From the NCBI RefSeq assembly GCF_023091745.1, contig NC_068913.1:37206501-37270500 (forward strand): a stretch of DNA of 64,000 bases, in the 5' to 3' direction. The notes under the pieces are model-generated. The model was not told where the DNA came from. It saw nothing but the letters and a program-made list of their open reading frames with translations, and ran no database searches. Position 1 is the first letter of the stretch. Every line of letters starts with the position of its first letter. This document shows positions 58,345 through 64,000 of this stretch, piece by piece. The stretch is from Budorcas taxicolor (lineage: Eukaryota > Chordata > Mammalia > Artiodactyla > Bovidae). Made by a program: the position numbers and the translations under genes.

Positions 58345-58575
58345 CTGAACAATAGAGAGGCTGGCCCATCAAACACCTGAAACACTGAACTACAGAGTAA
58401 GACCCCACTCAAGGTGCTCCTTTAAGTGCCTGACACACGTTCTACAGAGTAGGACCCCAGCCAGGGGGGCCTCTCTATGTACCTGATGTGCTGAACAACA
58501 AGAGAAGGACCCCAGGCAAGGGAGCCCTCTAAGTACCTAAACAGGTTGAGTTATAGAGAAAGACTGGCCAAAGAG
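58345..58575 (+). repeat. Tandem monomers in the L1 5' UTR, 4 units of ~54 bp
   Basis: The motif (A)G(T/A)AGGACCCCA(G)GCAAG(G) recurs at about 58400, 58453, 58508 and 58562. It is followed each time by a CTC/CCT block and 'AAGTACCTGA'-like sequence. Spacings are 52-55 bp. It may act as repeated promoter units, which is inferred from position. Confidence 0.7.
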
Positions 58576-58782
58576 ACCTTCTGATTGCCAGCAACAAGAG
58601 GCTCGAAAAAAGACTCTGTTAGGGCCATAACTCCTGTGGTGGAGGCAGTCCATGTCCCTGCTCACTTGGTGGTGCCAGGGTCCCCACAAGCCAAGCAGCG
58701 GTGCCACCTTCACGCTCAACTCTCACTGGGGCAGAGCTGCCATAGGCAAAAAAAGTCTTGCCTTTATGCACACAGGGTCACT

Positions 58783-58908
58783 TCAGTAGTGTTCAACTCT
58801 TTGCGACCCTGTAGACTGTGGCCTGCCAGGTTTCTCTGTCAGGGAGAGGGGTTCTCCAGGCAAGAATACTAGAGTGTATTGGCCAATACTGGTTGCCATA
58901 TCCTTCTA
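58783..58908 (-). mobile_element. BovA SINE fragment
   Basis: The plus strand shows 'GGTCACTTCAGTAGTGTTCAAC' (in part), 'TTTGCGACCCTGTAGACTG', 'GGCCTGCCAGGTTTCTCTGTC' (in part) and 'CCAGGCAAGAATACTAGAGTG' (in part). It is the antisense of one A-unit. Confidence 0.88.
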
Positions 58909-60065
58909 GAGCACTATATCTCCTGCTGCCCTAGCCTCCAATTTCCCTGAGCACCTGGTGCTGCCAGAACCCCTGCGACCCAAGTATCTGCACCAGCTCC
59001 ACACCTGGCCCTCAAAGGGGCAAACCCAAGTCCTCCAGGGCAGCCTCAAGAGCAAACCCCAATGGATGACCCACATGTAGAGGTGGAAATAAAACCACAG
59101 TTGAAACCCAGGGGCAGTGTGGCTAAGGAAGAAGACCTAAAACCTTCCCACCAGCTGTACCAGCTGCAGATTAAATCCACACGATCAACCAGGCAGACTC
59201 TGTGTCTGTGGAATATATAAAAGGTCATTGAGAGATCCCACAAAAGAAAACACACTAGTTCTGATAGCTGTGGACCTTGGAGGCAAGAACATACAGGAGT
59301 AGGAAAAGATTAGAATCTGAGCTGCTCCCAGAACAGGTCCAGAGATCAACACAGAGTTGGAGGGCATCCTAGGGAGGTGAGGTGGACTATGACTCCCAGC
59401 GAAGGAAAGGACTCTGACAGCAGTGACTCAAGAAAAAACATTTATTATTCTTATGTTTTGACTTGTTCTCTAGATTCTTTTGGATTTTTTCTTTTTTCTT
59501 TTTCTCCTGTTTTTCCCCCTCTGCTGTAGTTGTTAATTTTATTGGCACTATGAAATCTAATTAAGCTTTTGAGGTTTTTTTCCCTCTCATTTTTAATCGT
59601 TGTTATAAACCTCTGCCTCTTCCTCTTATTTTTTTTTTCCTTTTCTCTTTTTTAGTTTTAATTTTTTAAACTTATTACTATTTTTCTACATTTATTCCTT
59701 TGCCTGCTTTGCCAACTGTTCTTTGCCCCTTGCAGTTAATCTTTAATGTATATAAATCTTCTTTATCTACCTCTATTTAACTTTGCATATCTATTCTTTC
59801 TTTCTCTTCTTTCCTCTAAACATATTTGTTAGTTTTGTTTTCATTGCTTTATTCCCCACTTGGCACCTTGCTTTAGTTTTGTTTCCCAGTTTGTGCTTTA
59901 GTTATGTTAGGTAGCTAGAATAAGAAAAAGGAGTCCAAAATGGCGGTGGCTAAAAGACAAAGAAGGGAAAAGCCTGATAAAATGGAACAAAGGGAGGTCT
60001 GAGGACCGGAGTGAGGACCCCAGGTAAAACAAACAGCACTCCTGGCTAGCCCAATTTACACAGGA

Positions 60066-60141
60066 CAGGCCTGGGGTGGGGGGTGGGGGGGGGAGGGGGC
60101 AAGGGGTGGGGGGCGGGGGGCTGGGGGCGGGGGCGGGGGGG
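60066..60141 (+). promoter_or_regulatory. G-rich tract (potential G-quadruplexes) just upstream of the LTR TATA box
   Basis: Within about 75 bp there are at least eight runs of four or more G separated by 1-3 nt. The TATA box follows 6-10 nt later. The composition favours G-quadruplex formation and Sp1-family binding (GGGGCGGGG-like blocks at 60104-60110 and 60124-60138). Its role is inferred. Confidence 0.75.
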
Positions 60142-60371
60142 AAACATATAAAAAGAGGAGCCAAAATTGGGCCGGGGGCTTCTCTTCTCCTTGCATCTTT
60201 TGGGTTGGCCTGACCTCATGCCTCAAGGATGTATTCTCCTTTGCTTTCTAAATAAAACTGAGCTGTAGCATGGAGCTGTAACACTGGTCCATTGGAGGAA
60301 ATTACACGAGGCTGTAACACTGGTCCATCCATCACTTCAAATTTTTATTGCAATGACGCAGAACTGAGGAA

Positions 60372-60374
<3 letters not shown>

Positions 60375-60420
<46 letters not shown>
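60375..60420. repeat. (AC)n microsatellite, about 22 units
   Basis: This is an uninterrupted AC run at the 3' end of the LTR. It is probably polymorphic in length, given its purity. Confidence 0.97.
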
Positions 60421-60426
60421 CATCTA

Positions 60427-60445
60427 CGGTGCCATTTCTTGGATT
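60427..60445 (+). other. Probable primer-binding site, tRNA-His-like
   Basis: CGGTGCCATTTCTTGGATT follows the LTR. A tRNA-His primer would need TGGTGCCGTGACTCGGATT. The match is 13 of 19, strongest at GGTGCC and GGATT, so the site is decayed. Confidence 0.5.
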
Positions 60446-61050
60446 TAACCTGGCTGAAACAACCTCAGTTCAGCCCCCTCAAGGTGGAGGCCAAGCAAGC
60501 AGAAGCCCAATCCGGTGAAAATTCCCTCGCTGGCATTGGAACACAAAGAAAACCCAGAGCAGGGGGAAGTGAAAAGAAGCTCAGCGTGCTGGAAACCAGG
60601 ATAGAGAAAACAAACTCAGCAGGAAGCTCACGTGGCTCAGTCTCAGATTCCAAAAGACCTCTGGTTAAGGTAGGAGGGCCTCACTCCTATGGCTGCAAGG
60701 ATATATGGTTAACAAAATCTTAATTCCTTTACAATCTCTCATTTCTTATTTCCTTGAACCCCCCACAAACCGGCAAGTGGCAGTGAGTGCAACTGAGGGA
60801 CTCTGGAGAGGCTACTTCCCAGCCTGTCCTGAAGGCTCCAATATCCTCTTTGCCCTAGTAGGTGTTATCCAAGTGGCTTGGGGTTCTTCTGTTCTTAATC
60901 TTCTTTGTGCCAAGGATCAGGCCAATGAAAACTGAGCACAGGTCAGGTATTTAGCAGATTTTCCTGCAGGTTATGAAGGGGATTCCTCAGCACGTTATTC
61001 TCACTGCTTTTTCCTTCCATCCTTCAGCTCCTCTGTCCCAGGACTTGTTC
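60446..61050 (+). other. Putative ERV leader
   Basis: This non-coding sequence follows the primer-binding site. It has no recognised motif and is interrupted at 61051 by a BovB. Confidence 0.45.
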
Positions 61051-61871
61051 AATTCAATTCAGTCACTCAGTCATCTCCAAGACTTTGCAACACCATGGAC
61101 TGCAGCATGCCAGGCCTCCCTGTCCCTCACCAACTCCTGGAGTTTACCCAAACTCATGTCCATTGAGTTGGTGATGCCATCCAACCATCGCATCCTCTGT
61201 CATCCCCTTTGCCTCCTGCTTTCAATCTTTCAAGCATTAGGGTCTTTTCAAATGAGTCAGTTCTTCACATCAGGTGGCCAAAGTATTGGAGTTTCAGCTT
61301 CAACATTAGCCCTTCCAATGAACACTTAGGACTGTTCTCCTTTAGGATGGACTGGTTGGATCTCCTTGCAGTCCAAGGGACTCTCAAGAGTCTTCTCCAA
61401 CACCACAGTTCAAAAGCATCAATTCTTCAGCACCCAGCTTTCTTTATAGTCCAACTCTCACATCCATACATGACTACTGGAAAAATCATAGCTTTGATTA
61501 GACAGCCCTTTGTTGGCAAAGTAATGTCTTTGCTTTTTAATATGCTCTCTAGGTTTGGTCATAGTTTTTCTTGCAAGGAGCAAACGTCTTTTAATTTCAT
61601 GACTGTGGTCAACATCTGCAGTGATTTTGGAACCCCCAAAAATAAAGTCTCTCACTGTTTCCATTGTTTCACCACCTATTTGCCATGAAGTGATGGGACT
61701 GGATGCCATGAAGTGATGGGACGGATGCCATGATCTTCATTTTCGGAATGTTGAGTTTTAAGCCACTCAGATATATGGATGACACCACCCTTATGGCAGA
61801 AAGCAAAGAAGAACTAAAGAGCCTCTTGATGAAAGTGAAAGAGGAGAGTGAAAAAGTTGGCTTAAAGCTTA
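61051..61871 (-). mobile_element. BovB LINE 3' part with 5' inversion
   Basis: Part 61051-61766 is antisense BovB from the tail (AATTCAATTCAG) to the KLNIQK region. Part 61767-61871 is sense-oriented BovB that encodes the immediately upstream segment (RYMDDTTLMAESKEELKSLLMKVKEESEKVGLKL). The two parts meet within the same short sequence (GGCTTAAA..CT), with about 10 bp in common. This is the arrangement expected of twin priming during target-primed reverse transcription. It is inactive. Confidence 0.88.
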
Positions 61872-62245
61872 CAAAAATTTAGTGAGAGACACAGGGATAA
61901 GTAAGAGGTGGATTTGTTTAGATTCAGAGAGAAACACACTCCACAGGGTGTGGGCCACCACAAAAGAGAGTGTGGTGGCCATTGAATGTGGTGTGGTTAG
62001 TTTTTGTGAGCTGGGTGATTTCATATGCTAATGAGAGGGAGGATCATTCCAACAATTGAGGAACCACCCACTGTCTTTTGATAGTGCCTTGGAACTGTCC
62101 TGGCACCTCTGGGTGTGTCATTTAGCTTGCAGATTCAGGATCAAGGTTTAGCTGAATTTGACTTGTCATCTTGGACCCATTTGATTTTAATTAGTTTATG
62201 TTATGCCCCTGGGCTATGTCATTCTTTCAAAAGTTGTACCTTGTC
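61872..62245 (-). repeat. Ruminant ERV LTR (BTLTR-like), antisense
   Basis: The reverse complement shows the block order found at 51336-51740: 'GGGTCCAAGATGACAAGTC', 'GGAATGATCCTCCCTCTCAT', 'CTCACAAAAACTAACCACAC', 'GTGGAGTGTGTTTCTCTCTG' and 'CCACCTCTTACTTATCC'. Immediately to the right, the minus strand shows AACAGGAGGGAAAGGGA, which looks like a polypurine tract. This suggests it was the 3' LTR of a minus-strand element. Confidence 0.7.
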
Positions 62246-62779
62246 CCTTTCCCTCCTGTTTCATGCTCTTTTCCTGAGCCCTATCCGGGCTCACAATGTT
62301 GCCTCCACAATCTTCTGGAGGGACAACCAGAAAATACCTGGCCCTTGGGAGGGAAATACTGCATAATATCCAATCCCTCTAGACATTCAGGCCTTCATCT
62401 TCCATGTTTCCTACAATGTGTGCAACAACAGCATCTCTCAGCGAACCTGCTAAGGCAGATGACAGGCACACAATGCCTGCTAGAAGTCCATCTGTTGGCA
62501 TCCCTTCAAGGGCAACTGGGCTTTCAGGGATAATGATTGTCACTTTGGGAGTTAGCCCTGCAGGCCATTTGAACCAAAACCCTTACCACCCTTCCCCTAA
62601 AGTTACAAACATACCCCTGGATCAAATCTCCACTCCATTTTATGGAACATCTGGTCTGTTGCCTCTTATCAATTTGTTCTTAAGCCACTTAGTAACTCCT
62701 ATAACCAAGACCCTGCCCCCTTGTAGGCAACATTGGTCCACCCCGCTTATTATTAAAATACTGTTAATGCCCTTAATAG
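62246..62779. other. Unassigned, ERV-associated sequence
   Basis: This lies between an antisense LTR with a polypurine-like tract and a BovA2. A plus frame of 129 codons (62404-62793, extending into the SINE) and a minus frame (about 62390-62570) are both open, and neither is recognised. It could be the env end of the minus-strand ERV or the leader of the plus-strand ERV. Confidence 0.35.
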
Positions 62780-62991
62780 ATCTTCCCTTGTAGCTCAGTC
62801 AGTAAAGAATCTGCCTGCAATGCAGGTGATCCGGGTTTGCTTCCTGGGTCGGGAAGATCCCCTGGAGAAGGAAATGGAAACCTGCTCCAGTATTCTTGCC
62901 TGGAGAATCCCATGGACAGAGGAGCCTGGCAGGCTATAGTCCATGGGCTCACAAGAGTTGGACATGACTTAGTGACTAAACCATCACCACC
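62780..62991 (+). mobile_element. BovA2 SINE with target-site duplication
   Basis: This contains 'CTTCCCTTGTAGCTCAGTCAG' (in part), 'GAATCTGCCTGCAATGCAGG', 'GGGAAGATCCCCTGGAGAAG', 'GGAGCCTGGCAGGCTATAG' and a (CCA)-type tail. AATGCCCTTAATAG (62766-62779) and AATGCCCATAACAG (62992-63005) flank it with two mismatches. Its first bases overlap or abut the left repeat. Confidence 0.93.
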
Positions 62992-63559
62992 AATGCCCAT
63001 AACAGGGCCAGATAACCCAATCTTTTGTCATTACTTCTGCTCTTATGGAGGATTAGGGGAGGAGACCAGTGGCTTACACTCCCTCAGTGCAATAAGAGGA
63101 TAAGGCTTATGGCTGTTTTGTCAGGTTCCCAGTCTCAGGGCACAGGCTCAGATTGCCTTACATCATATCTATTCCCATCCGTGGTGGATAAACCAGCAAT
63201 GAGTTAAGATTACAACACCTTAATCCTACCCAGCACTGGTCATGCTGGAGAACTTGGGGATGCCCAAATCCAGTTCGGGGGTCCCAGGAGGTTGACATGT
63301 CTTGACCTGCACAGGGACCCAATTCTTGGGAGGCCAACTTACCTCAACCTCCCCCGGGATTCGGTCTCCAGAAGGCTGTCGCACCTCAGTCTGCCTGGGG
63401 ATCTGCACTCTGACCCGGGGAGGCCTGGCTGTCACGTTGCAACAGTCCTGGGTAGCATAAGCTTCAAAAGGATTAACCCCTAAGGAGATCCACTCATGGA
63501 ACCTGAAGGAGGCCTATTAGTTTTTCTTGTTTTTCCTCCCTGTCATCACTGTCTTTCAG
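62992..63559 (+). other. Putative ERV leader, GC-rich in its second half
   Basis: The part 63226-63440 is proline/arginine-rich in translation and GC-rich. It has no clear frame continuity with gag. No splice donor or packaging motif can be assigned with confidence. Confidence 0.45.
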
Positions 63560-64000
63560 ATGGGAAATGACCAATCCACTTTCCGACTGACACCCTTGAG
63601 ATGGATCCTTGATAACTGGAAGCAATTTGGTCCTTTAACTCTAAGGAGAAGTTGCTTAAAATTATTTTGTGCCACTGTGTGGCTTGGTGTCCTCTGGGGG
63701 ACAAGAAAAGCTGGCCTGAGGATAGGAGTTGAAGTCACAGTACCATCCTGCAGCTAGACTTATTCTGCAAAAGACAAGGGAATGGACAGAGATCCCGTGT
63801 GTCCACATTTTCTTCTGATTAAGAGAAATGAAGGAACTCTCTCTTAAGTATGGGATTGTTGTACACCCTAAAAGTGGGCCTACTAGGCAAATGGTGTTAG
63901 GCACAGACAACCAAGAGAAGGAAGCCCCCCATGAAGGCTCACCTCCCATGGCTGCTGAGTTGCCTGGTTCTCCTTCCTTGTATCCAAATGTGCCCCCATA
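63560..64000 (+). pseudogene. ERV gag N-terminus (matrix), broken, continues past window end
   Basis: ATG at 63560 starts a 65-codon frame beginning MGNDQSTFRLTPLRWILDNW. This has the myristoylation-type start and TPL..IL.NW pattern of gamma-like matrix proteins. The frame stops at 63755-63757. In the next frames LQLDLFC (63748-63768) and then WTEIPCVHIFF follow, which continue the matrix pattern and show frameshifts. A proline-rich stretch with SLYPNVPP at the window end fits the matrix-capsid spacer. Gag would assemble virions; this copy is defective. Confidence 0.75.

Larger units (their letters stand above)
57688..59904 (+). mobile_element. L1 5' UTR (ruminant type), interrupted at both levels
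   Basis: This starts near 'GGATCAAGATGGTGAAGG' (57690) and continues with 'ACACCTTCAGACACAGAAGTG' (in part) and 'AGAACACCAGCTGAGAGTGG', the known start of ruminant L1 elements. Tandem monomers lie at 58345-58575, then a GC-richer stretch to 59430 and a T-rich part to 59904. A BovA sits at 58783-58908, and an ERV LTR begins at 59905. No L1 ORF1 or ORF2 is visible in the window. CAAGATGG at 57693-57700 resembles the YY1 site found at L1 starts. Confidence 0.85.
59905..60425 (+). repeat. Class I-type ERV LTR with G-rich promoter
   Basis: This begins TGTTAGGTAGCTAG. It contains CCAAAATGGCGG (59935-59946, YY1-like), a very G-rich tract (60066-60141), a TATA box TATAAAAAG (60147-60155), and AATAAA (60251-60256) followed by a GT-rich stretch. 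It ends in an (AC)n expansion (60375-60420) close to a primer-binding site. The part GGAGCTGTAACACTGGTCCAT (in part) is partly duplicated around 60267-60330. It inserted into the L1 5' UTR and may be the 5' LTR of the provirus whose gag begins at 63560. Confidence 0.8.

Noticed and set aside
60292..60723. 143-codon frame with a histidine-threonine repeat
   Set aside because: The repeat is simply the translated (AC)n microsatellite, and the frame starts in LTR sequence.

Overview
This is mammalian, specifically ruminant (Bovidae-like) genomic DNA. The evidence is the abundance of BovB (RTE-clade) LINEs, BovA/Bov-tA SINEs with (CTG)n-type tails, CHR-type tRNA-derived SINEs, an artiodactyl-type L1 and several ruminant-type endogenous retrovirus (ERV) LTRs. 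The gaps between repeats are AT-rich. I find no intact host protein-coding gene, no rRNA or tRNA gene, no CRISPR array and no bacterial operon. The species and chromosome cannot be fixed from the sequence alone. One possible host exon, with a good splice donor, is flagged at 12392-12546.

Layout. 1-8 kb: the 3' end of a BovB at the window edge, two old MaLR-type LTRs, a short BovB-derived insertion with 23-bp target-site duplications, a 45-bp minisatellite and otherwise anonymous DNA. 8-11 kb: a 2.9-kb 5'-truncated BovB with a mutated RT active site. 13.9-18.8 kb: an old BovB that was broken in turn by a younger antisense BovB, a BovA, an L1 3' end and another BovA. 19-27 kb: an unassigned stretch with a 41-bp tandem repeat, an antisense L1 3' end, mostly anonymous DNA and one CHR SINE. 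27.0-37.4 kb: a complete but gutted class I (gamma-like) ERV on the minus strand. It has two ~530-bp LTRs, a tRNA-Gly-type primer-binding site, a leader ORF, gag, RNase H-integrase and env TM remnants. It was later split by two BovBs in opposite orientations and one BovA dimer. 37.4-46.7 kb: mostly anonymous DNA with BovA2 copies, a solo LTR and a second LTR broken by a BovB. 46.7-55.5 kb: three BovB loci, including a full-length copy with target-site duplications and the longest ORF of the window (454 codons), an LTR, and a BovB nested inside a BovB. 55.5-64 kb: a MaLR LTR, an L1 5' UTR with tandem monomers, an ERV LTR with a G-rich promoter tract and a tRNA-His-like primer-binding site, a 5'-inverted BovB, another LTR, and a decayed gag matrix reading frame running off the window end.

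The elements do not work together as a pathway. What the window records is layered retrotransposition, in which nesting and target-site duplications give a relative order of events. BovB-derived sequence makes up roughly a third of the window by my hand tally, and several opposite-strand pairs could form long hairpins. I did not find a convincing undescribed biological system. The best leads are the ERV leader ORF with two CxxC motifs, the G-rich LTR promoter, the 5'-inverted BovB, the tandem 5' monomers of BovB and L1, and the possible orphan exon.
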